A DNA stretch of 64,000 nucleotides from Carboxylicivirga taeanensis (GCF_051851475.1 NZ_JBPUSJ010000001.1:496001-560000); one strand, 5' to 3'; numbered from the stretch's first letter, positions 8,611 to 18,032 are shown. Made by a program: numbers and translations. The notes: a model not told the origin generated them from the sequence alone.

Positions 8611-9720
8611 TTATTCTTTTATTTTACCGGTAAGTTTTTGAACCACCCGGTAGTTGAAGAAGAACTCTTTGGCCACCACCCGAATAATGGTATAAACAGG
8701 TATCGCTAAAAACATACCAATGATACCCGACAAATAGCCGGCCATTAATATAAGGATAAATATCTCTAGTGGATGTGCCCGCACACTGGCAGAAAAAATG
8801 AATGGTTGAAAAACGATGTTATCGAGTAATTGAACGATAATAAATACCAACAGGACCCCGAGCATGTAATGGAAAAAATCGGGTGGCAGAGGCATTTGCA
8901 CGTAAACAACCAAAGCCACTAAAAAGCCAAAAAAAGCGCCAATGAGCGGCCCCAAATAGGGAATAACATTAATAAAGCCCGAAAACAATCCGATGATTAC
9001 TGCATGCTGAATCTCCAGGCCTACCATAGCCAAGCCAAGGCTCACAACCACACTAATGAGCGTAATCTGCAGAAATATTCCGATAAAATATCGCCTCAGC
9101 AAGGTTTTAATAGAAGCCAGCACATGTTTGAGACCTTCTTCATAATCATTGGGAATAACCAATAACAGACTTTCAATAATCAGCCACTCTTCCTTAAGAA
9201 AAAAGAAAGTGATAAAAGAAACGCTAAAGGCAAAAATAAATACCCCTCCTAAAAAACCAGCCAGCGACGCAATGATTCCTCTCAATCTTGAAAAATCAAA
9301 ATAGGTTAATGCCGTTTCCTTTATCTGTCCTTCAATAACATCCAGTCCGGCCTTACCAAACTCAGTTCCCCGTATGGGCTCAAGCATGGAGCCTAAGAGT
9401 CGTTCAGCCGTATCGAACACGGCATCTAAATCTACATTGGATAAAAAATGAATTTCCTTAACAATGAACGGAATACTTATACGGAAAAAAACCAAAATAA
9501 AAACCCAAAGGGCGAGAACAGTAAACAGGGCACAAACACTATCTGAAGGCTGCCAGGATTTGATTTTCAATCGCTTTATAATATCAAAAACAGGCCGGGC
9601 AACCAGCGATAAGACAGCCGAAACAATCAGAAAGGAGAAAACAGCCCTAAAGTACCATAAGAGGAATATACCAAGACCTGCTACCAGCAACCACACCAAA
9701 TATTTTAATCGTTCAACCAT
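8611..9720 (-). CDS. AI-2E family (PerM-like) transporter
   Basis: A 369-residue membrane protein of the AI-2E/PerM permease family. An N-terminal helical hairpin (residues 8-45), an amphipathic central region (about 85-150) and a C-terminal bundle of five helices with the family segment GFINVIPYLGPLIGA fit well. The family includes autoinducer-2 exporters and Na+/H+ antiporters, and substrate cannot be predicted from sequence. It runs in the same direction as the act operon but is separated from actA by 172 nt. The next gene upstream (9930) is divergent, so this gene should have its own promoter between 9721 and 9900; I see no consensus one. Confidence 0.85.
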   Translation of the reverse strand: MVERLKYLVWLLVAGLGIFLLWYFRAVFSFLIVSAVLSLVARPVFDIIKRLKIKSWQPSDSVCALFTVLALWVFILVFFRISIPFIVKEIHFLSNVDLDAVFDTAERLLGSMLEPIRGTEFGKAGLDVIEGQIKETALTYFDFSRLRGIIASLAGFLGGVFIFAFSVSFITFFFLKEEWLIIESLLLVIPNDYEEGLKHVLASIKTLLRRYFIGIFLQITLISVVVSLGLAMVGLEIQHAVIIGLFSGFINVIPYLGPLIGAFFGFLVALVVYVQMPLPPDFFHYMLGVLLVFIIVQLLDNIVFQPFIFSASVRAHPLEIFILILMAGYLSGIIGMFLAIPVYTIIRVVAKEFFFNYRVVQKLTGKIKE

Positions 9721-9894
9721 TGATTTTGGCTCTTAACAAATGATAATCAAAAGCACGGGAAATAATACAGAAATAGCAAGTTGCCAACCACTAAATTTTG
9801 CTTATTAATCAAAATTTTAATGGCGTTAGTCCTCCCATTAACACGCTTGGCCATAACTTTAATTAACACAGGACTTAAGAGGGACAGGAAACAC

Positions 9895-9902
9895 TATTTT
9901 TG
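9895..9902 (+). promoter_or_regulatory. -7 element for the ADP-ribosylglycohydrolase-like gene
   Basis: TATTTTTG matches TAnnTTTG exactly. Transcription would begin near 9909, which leaves the in-frame ATG at 9900 untranscribed and supports the ATG at 9930 as the start. There is no clear -33 TTG. Confidence 0.5.
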
Positions 9903-9929
9903 CAATACCAGAACCTAATACTTTTTTTC

Positions 9930-10724
9930 ATGAGAGGAGCAATCGTAGGCGATATAATCGGCTCTGCATTTATAACATCGCCACAGTCAACCATCGATTT
10001 TCAGTTGTTAAAACCCGTTTCGGCTTATACCGATGATACCATTTTAACAATTGCTACTGCGGCCGCCATATTGCAGCAAATACCTTATGAGGTTTCGTTA
10101 CGCGAATGGACCAGAAAATACCCCAGAGCAGGCTATCGGCCGGGCTTTCTTGAATGGGCCTTATCCAACCAGACAGATATTAAGTACGAGAGTCATGGTG
10201 ATGGTGCCGCCCGCCGGGTCAGTCCCATTGGGTTTGCTGCCCTTACCCTGGAGAAGGCCATGTCAGACGCTGAAACAGCAACTCTCATCACGCATCCAAT
10301 GCAAGAAAAGATAAAAGCTTCTCAAGCCATATGTGGCGCCATTTTCCTGGCCAAGTCAGGACAAGGTAAAAAAGCGATTAAAGAATTTTTGGAAAATGAA
10401 ATTGGTTACCGTTTACCCAAACAGCTTAGTAAGGATTGTGCAATGCGGATGGAATACAACTACCACTCCCCTGTACCTTGTGCAATATTAGCATTTTTAC
10501 ATTCAGACAGTTTTGAAGATGCCATTAGAAAAGCCATATGGTTGGGAGGCCCAAGTAATACAATTGCCAGCATTACAGGAGCGGTATCTCAGGCTTACTA
10601 TAAACACATTCCAAAGTCGATAACCAGAAAATCATTATCGAGGCTTGATCGTGAAATTGAACAGGTAATGCTCCACTTTGAAGATGAGCATTGTAATACT
10701 TTCACGGTAGAAGATAAATTGTAA
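9930..10724 (+). CDS. ADP-ribosylglycohydrolase-family protein with altered C-terminal metal motif
   Basis: A 264-residue all-helical protein of the ARH/DraG family, which normally removes ADP-ribose from proteins or small molecules using two Mg2+ ions. The start at 9930 gives MRGAIVGDIIGS, the canonical family N-terminus; a -7 promoter element overlaps the alternative ATG at 9900. The N-terminal metal motif YTDDT is intact, and GDGAARRVSPIG matches the substrate loop, although GNG is more usual than GDG. The second metal motif, usually GGDxDT, here reads GGPSNT (about 10545-10562): both metal-ligand Asp residues are replaced. The remainder (IASITGAVSQAYY) is normal. It could be a divergent enzyme, a one-metal form or a binding-only pseudoenzyme. 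It is a monocistronic gene converging on lon. Confidence 0.85.
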   Translation: MRGAIVGDIIGSAFITSPQSTIDFQLLKPVSAYTDDTILTIATAAAILQQIPYEVSLREWTRKYPRAGYRPGFLEWALSNQTDIKYESHGDGAARRVSPIGFAALTLEKAMSDAETATLITHPMQEKIKASQAICGAIFLAKSGQGKKAIKEFLENEIGYRLPKQLSKDCAMRMEYNYHSPVPCAILAFLHSDSFEDAIRKAIWLGGPSNTIASITGAVSQAYYKHIPKSITRKSLSRLDREIEQVMLHFEDEHCNTFTVEDKL

Positions 10725-10732
10725 TAGGAGTA

Positions 10733-10757
10733 TAAAAAAAGGCCGGTTTCCCGGCCT
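10733..10757 (-). terminator. Terminator of lon
   Basis: A perfect 7-bp GC-rich stem (AGGCCGG/CCGGCCT, 4-nt loop) is followed on the minus strand by seven T residues. It begins only a few bases after the lon stop codon. Confidence 0.85.
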
Positions 10758-10761
10758 CGTT

Positions 10762-13221
10762 CTATATATTCAAAGGATTTTTTACTTTTTCATCCAATAA
10801 GGCTAACCTCAGCACATCGGATACCTCTTTAACAAAATGGAAAGTGAGGCCCTCTAAGTAGATATCGTTAATTTCTTCAATATCTTTTTCATTATCCTGA
10901 GACAGAATTATGTCCTCAATTCCAGCACGCTTTGCAGCCAGTATTTTTTCTTTGATGCCACCTACCGGCAACACCTTTCCGCGTAAAGTGATCTCCCCGG
11001 TCATGGCCAGACGCGCTCTTACCTTTCGTTGGGTAAAGGCCGATGCCAAGGATGTTACCATGGTTACACCCGCCGATGGTCCATCTTTAGGAATTGCACC
11101 TTCGGGAACATGCACGTGCACATTCCACTCGTCAAAGGCATCTGATTTAACTCCCAATTTATCGGCATTAGCCCTCAAATATTCTAAAGCCAATAAAGCG
11201 GACTCTTTCATCACATCACCCAGGTTACCTGTCAAGGTCAGTTTCCCTTTTCCCTTACTCAGGCTGGTTTCCACAAAAAGAATCTCACCACCAACAGCTG
11301 TCCAGGCCAGCCCAGTTACAACTCCTGCGGTTAAATTATCCTGCCATGTATCTTTAGAAAAACGCACAATTCCAAGGTACTTAGGTACATCCTTAACGGT
11401 AATTGTCTTTTTCAGTTCCTCGTCCTTAGCAATTTTAAGAGCAATTTTCCGACAAAGCTTTGCCAACACCTTATCCAATTCTCTTACACCGGATTCTCTT
11501 GTGTAAGATTCAACAATAAACGCCAGCACTTTTTTACTTACCGAAATTGTTCCTTTCGGAATTCCATGGTTCTCCATTTGCTTCGGCAGCAGGTGACGTC
11601 GGGCAATTTCCGTTTTCTCATCCAGAATATAGCCGCTCACATTAATGAGCTCCATACGATCCAGCAGTGGCTGTGAGATGCCCCCTAAGGTATTGGCCGT
11701 AGCTACAAACATGGTTTTGGACAGATCAAAATCGATTTCCAGGAAGTTATCATGGAAATGCTCATTTTGTTCCGGATCAAGAACCTCCAATAAAGCGGCC
11801 GAAGGGTCACCATGAGCACTGGAATTTACTTTATCAATCTCATCAAGTATAAATACAGGGTTAGCAGCTCCAGCCTTCTTAATACTCTGAATTATCCGAC
11901 CGGGCATCGCCCCAATATATGTTTTTCTGTGACCGCGAATCTCAGCTTCATCATGCACCCCGCCAAGTGACATGCGCACATACTTTCTGCCCAATGACTC
12001 GGCAATGGATTTACCCAGTGATGTTTTACCAACTCCCGGAGGGCCGTATAAGCAAATGATTGGCGATTTAAGCTCGCCTTTGAGCTTCAGTACGGCCAAA
12101 TGCTCCAAAATACGCTCTTTAACTTTATCAAGTCCGTAATGATCACGATCCAGAATACGCTCGGCACGATTTAAATCGTAATTATCTTTGGTGTAAACAT
12201 TCCAAGGCAAATCAATAAGTGTTTGGAGGTAGTTGTGTTGCACGGAGTATTCACCGGCTGCCGGATTAAGCCGCTGCAACTTATCCATCTCTTTTTTGAA
12301 TAAGTCTTTAACTTCCTTACTCCACTTTTTCTTTTTTGCCTTTTCTTTCAGTTCACGAATTTCCTGCTCAATTGGACTTGAGCCCAACTCGTCCTGAATG
12401 GTTTTTATTTGCTGTTGCAGCATATATTCGCGCTGCTGCTGATCGATATCTAACTTAACCTTGCTTTGAATATCGCTCTTCAACTCTTGCATTTGCACTT
12501 CGCGAGCCAAATGCTCCAAAAGCAGCATGCCACGATCGAAAAGCTTACTTTCCGACAACAATTTTTGCTTCTCGTCAACACTTATATCTGAATTAGAGCA
12601 TACGAAGTTGATGAGAAAGGCATTATTTTCGATATTCTTAACCGCAAACGACGCTTCAGGTGGCACGTTCGACGAGGCTTTTATAACCCTTAGTGACAAA
12701 TCCTTAATAGAACTAACTACAGCCTCAAACTCATCCCTACGCTCTTCGTCCTTTTCATCTTCCAAGCCATTTACCTTGGCCATATGATAAGGCTCATCAG
12801 TAATCATTTCCTGTATTTCAAAGCGCTTTTTCCCCTGAATAATTACCGAAGTAGAATTATCAGGCATCTCCAGTACCTTAATCACCTTAGCAACTGTACC
12901 AATATCATATAGATCATCCCGTTCGGGCGAATCAACTTTTATATCCTTTTGAGAAACTGCACCAAAAACACCTTTCGATTTTTGCACTTCCTTGATCAGA
13001 CGCAATGACTTTTCCCGACCAATTGATATTGGAATTATTACTCCGGGAAATAAAACAGTATTACGTAAAGGCAGTATTGGCAAGATGTCAGGTACCTCAA
13101 AAGCACTGACATTTTGTTCATCCTCATCACTTACAATGGGAATAAACTCTGCATCAGATTCAAAAACATCAGACATCAGTACCTTATCTAAACCAAATGT
13201 ATTATTATCCATAATTATCAT
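10762..13221 (-). CDS. lon: ATP-dependent protease Lon
   Basis: An 819-residue Lon protease, slightly longer than the E. coli enzyme because of an acidic N-terminal extension of about 40 residues. Order: LON substrate-recognition domain (PILPLRNTVLFPG from about residue 46), coiled coil, AAA+ ATPase with Walker A GPPGVGKT at about 393-400 and Walker B VFILDEIDK, then the protease domain with Ser716 in KDGPSAGV and the partner Lys at 757/759 in GGIKEK. All catalytic elements are present. Two in-frame ATGs (13221 and 13212) are both plausible starts. It degrades misfolded and regulatory proteins in the cytoplasm. A candidate -7 element lies 83 nt upstream, overlapping the stop of the neighbouring gene. 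Confidence 0.97.
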   Translation of the reverse strand: MIIMDNNTFGLDKVLMSDVFESDAEFIPIVSDEDEQNVSAFEVPDILPILPLRNTVLFPGVIIPISIGREKSLRLIKEVQKSKGVFGAVSQKDIKVDSPERDDLYDIGTVAKVIKVLEMPDNSTSVIIQGKKRFEIQEMITDEPYHMAKVNGLEDEKDEERRDEFEAVVSSIKDLSLRVIKASSNVPPEASFAVKNIENNAFLINFVCSNSDISVDEKQKLLSESKLFDRGMLLLEHLAREVQMQELKSDIQSKVKLDIDQQQREYMLQQQIKTIQDELGSSPIEQEIRELKEKAKKKKWSKEVKDLFKKEMDKLQRLNPAAGEYSVQHNYLQTLIDLPWNVYTKDNYDLNRAERILDRDHYGLDKVKERILEHLAVLKLKGELKSPIICLYGPPGVGKTSLGKSIAESLGRKYVRMSLGGVHDEAEIRGHRKTYIGAMPGRIIQSIKKAGAANPVFILDEIDKVNSSAHGDPSAALLEVLDPEQNEHFHDNFLEIDFDLSKTMFVATANTLGGISQPLLDRMELINVSGYILDEKTEIARRHLLPKQMENHGIPKGTISVSKKVLAFIVESYTRESGVRELDKVLAKLCRKIALKIAKDEELKKTITVKDVPKYLGIVRFSKDTWQDNLTAGVVTGLAWTAVGGEILFVETSLSKGKGKLTLTGNLGDVMKESALLALEYLRANADKLGVKSDAFDEWNVHVHVPEGAIPKDGPSAGVTMVTSLASAFTQRKVRARLAMTGEITLRGKVLPVGGIKEKILAAKRAGIEDIILSQDNEKDIEEINDIYLEGLTFHFVKEVSDVLRLALLDEKVKNPLNI

Positions 13222-13303
13222 CTCTTAATCACATGTCATTTAATGACAAAATGTCGGAAGTTATATATTAACCATTCCGTTCCTATAATGTCAATAGGTG
13301 TGC

Positions 13304-13311
13304 CAAACCTA
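13304..13311 (-). promoter_or_regulatory. Possible -7 element for lon
   Basis: The minus strand reads TAGGTTTG, matching TAnnTTTG, and overlaps the stop codon of the upstream gene. Start of transcription would fall near 13297. No -33 TTG at normal spacing is visible. Confidence 0.4.
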
Positions 13312-14526
13312 TTTTAGTGAGGCTCTGAATTTTTGAGTTGCATCAAAAACCGCTTCTAAAATAGCAGCATCCTTTTCTGATAATTCCACATTGCGCCTCA
13401 ACATGGCATTTTTTCCTGTATTAAGAACCACCTTAAGCGCATTAACTTTATAGCCCTGAGGCCCTCCAATGACGAAAGAGGGCACAAAATTACGCGGAAA
13501 CCCACTGCCAAAAATATTAGCTCCAACGCCAACAACAGTGCCAGAATTAAATGATGTATTTATGGCACAGCGTGAATAGTCTCCCATAATTAAGCCACAA
13601 AACTGCAAATTTGTTCGCCCAAACCGCTCTGTAGTATAATCCCACAGCTTTACCAAAGCGAAGTCATTTTTGAGGTTGGAAGTATTAGTATCCGCTCCCA
13701 GGTTACACCATTCGCCCAGAACAGAATCGCCCAGATAGCCATCATGCACCTTATTTGTATAGCCCATGATAACAGAATTACTCACTTCTCCTCCCACCTT
13801 GGACCAGGGCCCAATGGTAGCTCCTGGCAATAGTTTGGCTCCCATACTAATGTGCACGGATTCACCAATGGCAATTGGCCCACGCAGCATCGATCCCTCG
13901 CCGATTTTTGCGTTTTTACCGATGTAGATGGGGCCTTCTTTGGGATTTAAATAACAGCATTCCACTTCGGCTCCTTCTTCGATAAACACCTGCCCCAATA
14001 GTTCAGGGTTTTTATTTAGGCCCACAATGGTTACCGTTTCATCAATGGCTTGAGAGTACCGCCCGGCAGTAAGTAATTGATAATCGCAATGAATTTGCTC
14101 TTTGTTAATTGTTATTAACTTGTATGCCTTATCAATAAGGTTCAGTTCACCCGGATAATTAAGCGTTTCAAACCTTTCAGCATTATCCGTGAGCGCCTCA
14201 TCAGGAAACAGCTCCGTACAGCGTACAGCGAGTAGGTTGCCAGCTTGCAGCAGTGCTTGTCCTTTTTGCAGGCTCAAAATAGCCTCTGCCAGCTCTTTGT
14301 CGGGCAGAACAGCTGCTGAAACAAACATATTATCCGCACAAAGCTCTTGAGGATACTTGAGAGCAAGCGCCTCGTTATGCGTTAAATAGCTGGCTTTGGT
14401 CTTGAGCCAGCATTCCCACTTTTCCCTTACCGTTAATATGCCAACACGAATTTCAGCTTGAGGCCGGGTAAAAGTCAGCGGCAACATGCCACTATGGAAT
14501 TTATTATCGAAAAGTACCAGGTTCAT
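13309..14526 (-). CDS. GlmU-like putative sugar nucleotidyltransferase
   Basis: A 405-residue protein with a degenerate nucleotidyltransferase-like N-terminal half, starting MNLVLFDNKFHSGMLPLTF and followed by TRPQAEIRVGILTVREKWE, and a C-terminal left-handed beta-helix made of hexapeptide repeats (about residues 175-375, for example IGKNAKIGEGSMLRGPIAIG). This is the GlmU-type family found in most Bacteroidetes, usually annotated as a putative sugar nucleotidyltransferase and distinct from bifunctional GlmU. The expected role is in nucleotide-sugar or acyl-sugar metabolism for envelope polymers, but no member's substrate is known to me. It precedes lon on the same strand with 87 nt between them. 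Length and repeats are normal. Confidence 0.82.
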   Translation of the reverse strand: MNLVLFDNKFHSGMLPLTFTRPQAEIRVGILTVREKWECWLKTKASYLTHNEALALKYPQELCADNMFVSAAVLPDKELAEAILSLQKGQALLQAGNLLAVRCTELFPDEALTDNAERFETLNYPGELNLIDKAYKLITINKEQIHCDYQLLTAGRYSQAIDETVTIVGLNKNPELLGQVFIEEGAEVECCYLNPKEGPIYIGKNAKIGEGSMLRGPIAIGESVHISMGAKLLPGATIGPWSKVGGEVSNSVIMGYTNKVHDGYLGDSVLGEWCNLGADTNTSNLKNDFALVKLWDYTTERFGRTNLQFCGLIMGDYSRCAINTSFNSGTVVGVGANIFGSGFPRNFVPSFVIGGPQGYKVNALKVVLNTGKNAMLRRNVELSEKDAAILEAVFDATQKFRASLK

Positions 14527-14583
14527 TCTTTATTAATCGTTAAAATCGAGCAAAGTTGTGCAAGCGGCAAGTTACAATAATTG

Positions 14584-14622
14584 TCAAAAAAAAAGCTCCG
14601 GAAATTCCGAAGCTTTATATTT
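14584..14622 (-). terminator. Terminator of rpmE2
   Basis: On the minus strand a stem of about ten base pairs, AAAGCTTCGG with TCCGGAGCTTT including one G-T pair, is followed by a run of nine T residues. It sits directly after the L31 gene. Confidence 0.85.
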
Positions 14623-14638
14623 TTTAGCTAAGCAACAA

Positions 14639-14899
14639 TTATTTGCGCTTATCAAAATGTTTTTGGTATCTGCTCATGAACTTATCTACACGTCCTGCAG
14701 TATCAACAAGTTTCATCTTACCAGTATAAAATGGGTGAGACGTACTTGAGATTTCTAACTTAACCTGAGGATATTCAACTCCGTCGATTTCAACAGTATC
14801 TTTAGTGTTAACAGTAGAACGAGTAATGAACGTATCCCCATTTGACATGTCGGTAAAAGCTACCAACCTGTAATTGTCTGGATGAATTCCCTGTTTCAT
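14639..14899 (-). CDS. rpmE2: 50S ribosomal protein L31 type B
   Basis: An 86-residue protein starting MKQGIHPDNYRLVAF, with the conserved SHPFYTGK segment and a basic C-terminus (MSRYQKHFDKRK). It lacks the zinc-binding CxxC of type-A L31, so it is the zinc-free paralog type. It is part of the large ribosomal subunit at the central protuberance bridge. It stands alone with its own consensus promoter (14945-14975) and strong terminator, as expected for a highly expressed gene. In some bacteria the type-B form is induced on zinc starvation through Zur. I saw no obvious Zur box here, and Bacteroidetes often have only this form. Confidence 0.95.
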   Translation of the reverse strand: MKQGIHPDNYRLVAFTDMSNGDTFITRSTVNTKDTVEIDGVEYPQVKLEISSTSHPFYTGKMKLVDTAGRVDKFMSRYQKHFDKRK

Positions 14900-14944
14900 T
14901 GTTATATAATTTAATTCTTTAATATTCTAGTTCGTATCGGGCTG

Positions 14945-14975
14945 CAAAGGTAAATTATAAATTTTAACCTGCAAA
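14945..14975 (-). promoter_or_regulatory. Consensus promoter of rpmE2
   Basis: The minus strand shows TTTG (14972-14975), a 19-nt spacer and TACCTTTG (14945-14952). Both elements match the Bacteroidetes sigma-ABfr consensus. The leader would be about 40 nt. Confidence 0.75.
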
Positions 14976-15002
14976 GCTTTTAATGCATTTAATCTCTGAA
15001 AT

Positions 15003-16202
15003 TTATAATTCTTTTTCAGTTTTGGTCTTATATTTTGTGTCAATTGGAATCGAATTCGCCCTAACATCCTGACTGCCTGAGCTGTTAAATAAATAGCGAT
15101 AGGTGATGTGTTTTTTACCAAATGACGCCCCCATGGATTCTTGCAACACTCTCATCTTGGGATTAAAATCTCCCACCCACGACAATTCCAGTTCTTTAAG
15201 ATGAGGGTTCTTTTCCACAACGCCTTTGAGGTGCCAAAAAAGACCCGACTCGATACCCGAACGCTGAAACTTGGGAACCACCCCCAGAATTACCACACGG
15301 GCACGCGTCATGGATTTTTGATATTTGAGCCATAAAAAGCGCAATTTATTCACCAAATTCATTTTGCCATTAAAGTGTTTCAGAATCTGATTCACATCGG
15401 GAAACATCACTATAAAACCTATTGGCTTACCTTCATGATAGGCATACCAAATCAACTCTTCCATCATAAATGCCTTGGCTTTAAGCAGGGTCGCTTTAAG
15501 CATTTTTTTATCGATGGGAGTAAAGTTCTCATGAAAACGCCAGGCATCGTTGTAGATGGTCTCAAAATCGTTGATAAACCTATCGGCTTCATTAATTTTA
15601 AAGTGCTCAAAGCTAAACCCTTCTTTTTTAACCACCCAACCCGCAATCTTCCAAAAACGCTCCGGAAAGGGCACAGTCAAATCTAAATGGTTGGTTATCT
15701 GCTCAAAATAAGTGGTAAACCCATAGGACTCAAAAAAAGATTTATAATACGGAGGGTTGTATTGCATGCCAAACCCGGGTTGGGTAAAACCTTCAACCAG
15801 GCAGCCCCAAAAGTTATCGTTCTCCCCAAAATTAATTGGCCCGTCCATTGCCTCCATCTTGTGGCTTTTGAGCCATTCTTTAGCCGCATCGAACAACATA
15901 AAGGCCGCCTCTTCGTCATTGATGCATTCAAAAAAACCTATTCCACCGGTAGGTTGATCGAATCCGTTTGCTTTGTTAAAATTAATAAAAGCAGCTACCC
16001 TTCCGATGACCTGTTTCTCTTTCAGTAAAATGAACCGGGTGGCAATACCATGGTTAAAGTATGAGTTTTGTGTCGGATCAAACACCTCTTCAATCATGGC
16101 GTCCAAAGGGCGCACGTATTCATCGTCCCCCTTATAGATGATTTCAACAACATCTAAAAATTGCTTCTTCGATAGCTTGTCAGATACCTCAACTACTTTC
16201 AT
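15003..16202 (-). CDS. GNAT-fold protein of a conserved Bacteroidetes family
   Basis: A 399-residue cytoplasmic protein. The ATG at 16202 gives MKVVEVSDKLSKKQFLDV; a TTG two codons upstream is less likely. The N-terminal 130 residues resemble an acetyltransferase half-domain (FILLKEKQVIGRVAAFINFN). The middle part has MDGPINFGENDNFWGCLV and QPGFGMQYNPPYY, and the C-terminal half has a second GNAT-like region (ARVVILGVVPKFQRSGIESGLF resembles an acetyl-CoA binding loop in position). I recognise the family as a frequent hypothetical 'N-acetyltransferase' of about 380-400 residues in this phylum but know no substrate. No signal peptide or membrane segment is present. It is monocistronic. Confidence 0.6.
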   Translation of the reverse strand: MKVVEVSDKLSKKQFLDVVEIIYKGDDEYVRPLDAMIEEVFDPTQNSYFNHGIATRFILLKEKQVIGRVAAFINFNKANGFDQPTGGIGFFECINDEEAAFMLFDAAKEWLKSHKMEAMDGPINFGENDNFWGCLVEGFTQPGFGMQYNPPYYKSFFESYGFTTYFEQITNHLDLTVPFPERFWKIAGWVVKKEGFSFEHFKINEADRFINDFETIYNDAWRFHENFTPIDKKMLKATLLKAKAFMMEELIWYAYHEGKPIGFIVMFPDVNQILKHFNGKMNLVNKLRFLWLKYQKSMTRARVVILGVVPKFQRSGIESGLFWHLKGVVEKNPHLKELELSWVGDFNPKMRVLQESMGASFGKKHITYRYLFNSSGSQDVRANSIPIDTKYKTKTEKEL

Positions 16203-16246
16203 TACCAATATGCTTTTTGAAAAGATGATGCCCGATTGGGTTCATG

Positions 16247-16254
16247 CAAAAATA
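16247..16254 (-). promoter_or_regulatory. Possible -7 element for the GNAT-like gene
   Basis: The minus strand reads TATTTTTG, an exact TAnnTTTG match 45 nt upstream of the ATG at 16202. No -33 TTG was found. The rest of the gap up to 16436 holds nothing else I can name. Confidence 0.45.
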
Positions 16255-16436
16255 GACGATTATTTGAATAATCCTAAGATAAACCCTATAAATAGGCGCA
16301 TATGGCCACTAAATTGGCGCCACATTATTTCTGATTTAGAATGTGCTTTCCGCATTATTTTTCAGCCTGCAACATCAGAAGAAACAATGCACAGCATAGA
16401 AATAGGGTCCCTTAATAGCGTAACGACCCACTTTGT

Positions 16437-17906
16437 CTAAAAATGAAACCACGAGTCATAATCTTCGGGCTTTTTAAAGGGAAAGTCCTTGTGCGCATAT
16501 TCGTTTCGGGCCGCCACATACGTGTAATCTTCGCTCATTTGCTGCCAGTTAAGTGCCACCTCTCTAACAGCATCAATCAGGTAGTTTACCTCACTATCCG
16601 TCATTGTTGGGTGAATTGACATTCTGACCCATCCTGGTTTCTCTGATAAATCCCCCTTATTAATTTTGCTTGTAATTTTATTGGATGTATAATAATCGAC
16701 ATGCAAAAGATAATGTCCATAGGTCCCTGCGCAGGAGCATCCTCCGCGTACCTGAATGCCATAACGATCATTCAAAAGACGAACAGCCAGGTTAAAATGT
16801 AACTGATCGATGTAAAATGATACAGCCCCCAATCGCTTCTCCACATTATCGGCCAGAATATTCATCCCCGGAATAAGCCTGAATTCACGAAATAGTTTCT
16901 CCAGAATTTCGTTTTCGCGGGCATGTATTTTTTGAACCCCCATCTCCTCCTTGAGGCGAATTACCAGCGCAGCTTTAATGGACTGCAAAAAACCAGGTGT
17001 TCCTCCATCCTCGCGCGCCTCAATGTCATCCACATAGCGATACTTACCCCAACGGTTGGTCCAATCAACCGTGCCGCCTCCAGAATTATCCGGGGCCGAA
17101 TTATGGTAAAGGGAGCGATTAAACACCAGGACACCAGAGCTACCTGGACCACCCAGAAACTTGTGCGGCGAAAAGAAAATCGCATCCAGGCTCTCCAATG
17201 GATCATCGGGATGCATATCAATATTATCGTATGGCGCCGAGGCAGCAAAGTCAACAAAACAAAACCCTCCGTTTTCGTGCATTATGCGGGCCAATTCGTA
17301 ATAAGGGGTGCGCACCCCTGTAACATTGGAACAAGCCGTAAACGATCCAATCTTGAGTGTTCGATGCTGGTATTTTTGAACCTCTCGACGCAAGGCTTCA
17401 GGATTAACTAAAAGATGTTCGTCAGGCTCAATCACCACTACATCGGCATTAGTTTCGAGCCATGAGGTGTGGTTGGAGTGGTGCTCCATGTGGGTGATAA
17501 ACACCACTGGCCGCTGATCGACCGGGATGTTATAAAAACGCTTTGCCTGCTCCGGAACACGCATACCCAGAATGCGCTGCAACTTATTAATTACATAGGT
17601 CATTCCAAAACCAGCTGTGATAATAATGTCGTCTTCCCCTGCGTTGACATGCTTTTTTATGATACGATGAGAGTGCTTATACACATTGGTCATGATCATT
17701 CCGGTTTCGCTTGACTCTGAATGCGTGTTCGCCACCATCGGGCCCATTTCATCCTTCATTAAGTCCTCAATAGGCGCATACATCCGGCCACTGGCAATCC
17801 AATCGGCATACACTAATGGCTTTTCGCCATAGGGCGTTTGAATGACTGCATCCCAACCAATGGTATTTTTCCTAAATTTTTCGAAATGCTTTTCCAATTC
17901 ACTCAT
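16437..17906 (-). CDS. Class-V aminotransferase (cysteine desulfurase-like)
   Basis: A 489-residue PLP enzyme of the class-V family, related to cysteine desulfurases and selenocysteine lyases. The PLP lysine lies in FFSPHKFLGGPGSSG (about residue 248). ITHMEHHSNHTSWLE carries the ring-stacking His, and FVDFAASAPYD the Asp that binds the pyridine nitrogen. VRGGCSCAGTYGHY near residue 392 supplies a possible active-site Cys. It is longer than SufS/IscS (about 400 residues), with an extended C-terminal tail. No suf or isc genes are adjacent, so it is probably not the main Fe-S assembly desulfurase. Substrate is uncertain. Gene neighbours on both sides are unrelated and it appears monocistronic. 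Confidence 0.8.
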   Translation of the reverse strand: MSELEKHFEKFRKNTIGWDAVIQTPYGEKPLVYADWIASGRMYAPIEDLMKDEMGPMVANTHSESSETGMIMTNVYKHSHRIIKKHVNAGEDDIIITAGFGMTYVINKLQRILGMRVPEQAKRFYNIPVDQRPVVFITHMEHHSNHTSWLETNADVVVIEPDEHLLVNPEALRREVQKYQHRTLKIGSFTACSNVTGVRTPYYELARIMHENGGFCFVDFAASAPYDNIDMHPDDPLESLDAIFFSPHKFLGGPGSSGVLVFNRSLYHNSAPDNSGGGTVDWTNRWGKYRYVDDIEAREDGGTPGFLQSIKAALVIRLKEEMGVQKIHARENEILEKLFREFRLIPGMNILADNVEKRLGAVSFYIDQLHFNLAVRLLNDRYGIQVRGGCSCAGTYGHYLLHVDYYTSNKITSKINKGDLSEKPGWVRMSIHPTMTDSEVNYLIDAVREVALNWQQMSEDYTYVAARNEYAHKDFPFKKPEDYDSWFHF

Positions 17907-18032
17907 AATATCAAGGTTTTCAGCATTAACTCTCAGCTACCCCTTTCTCCAACTCAAACACTACAGTAAATATAGATATTAAATACAAATATCGGTGTTC
18001 ACAACTCCTCAAAACTCCCCCTCAAACTCCTG

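Noticed and set aside
16138..16440. Plus-strand frame of 100 codons across the GNAT-like gene start
   Set aside because: It is antisense to the N-terminus of the gene at 15003-16202 and no family or signal is recognisable.
16437..17906. Calling this gene sufS/iscS
   Set aside because: The protein is about 80 residues longer than SufS/IscS and no Fe-S assembly genes are adjacent, so only the class-V aminotransferase family is claimed.
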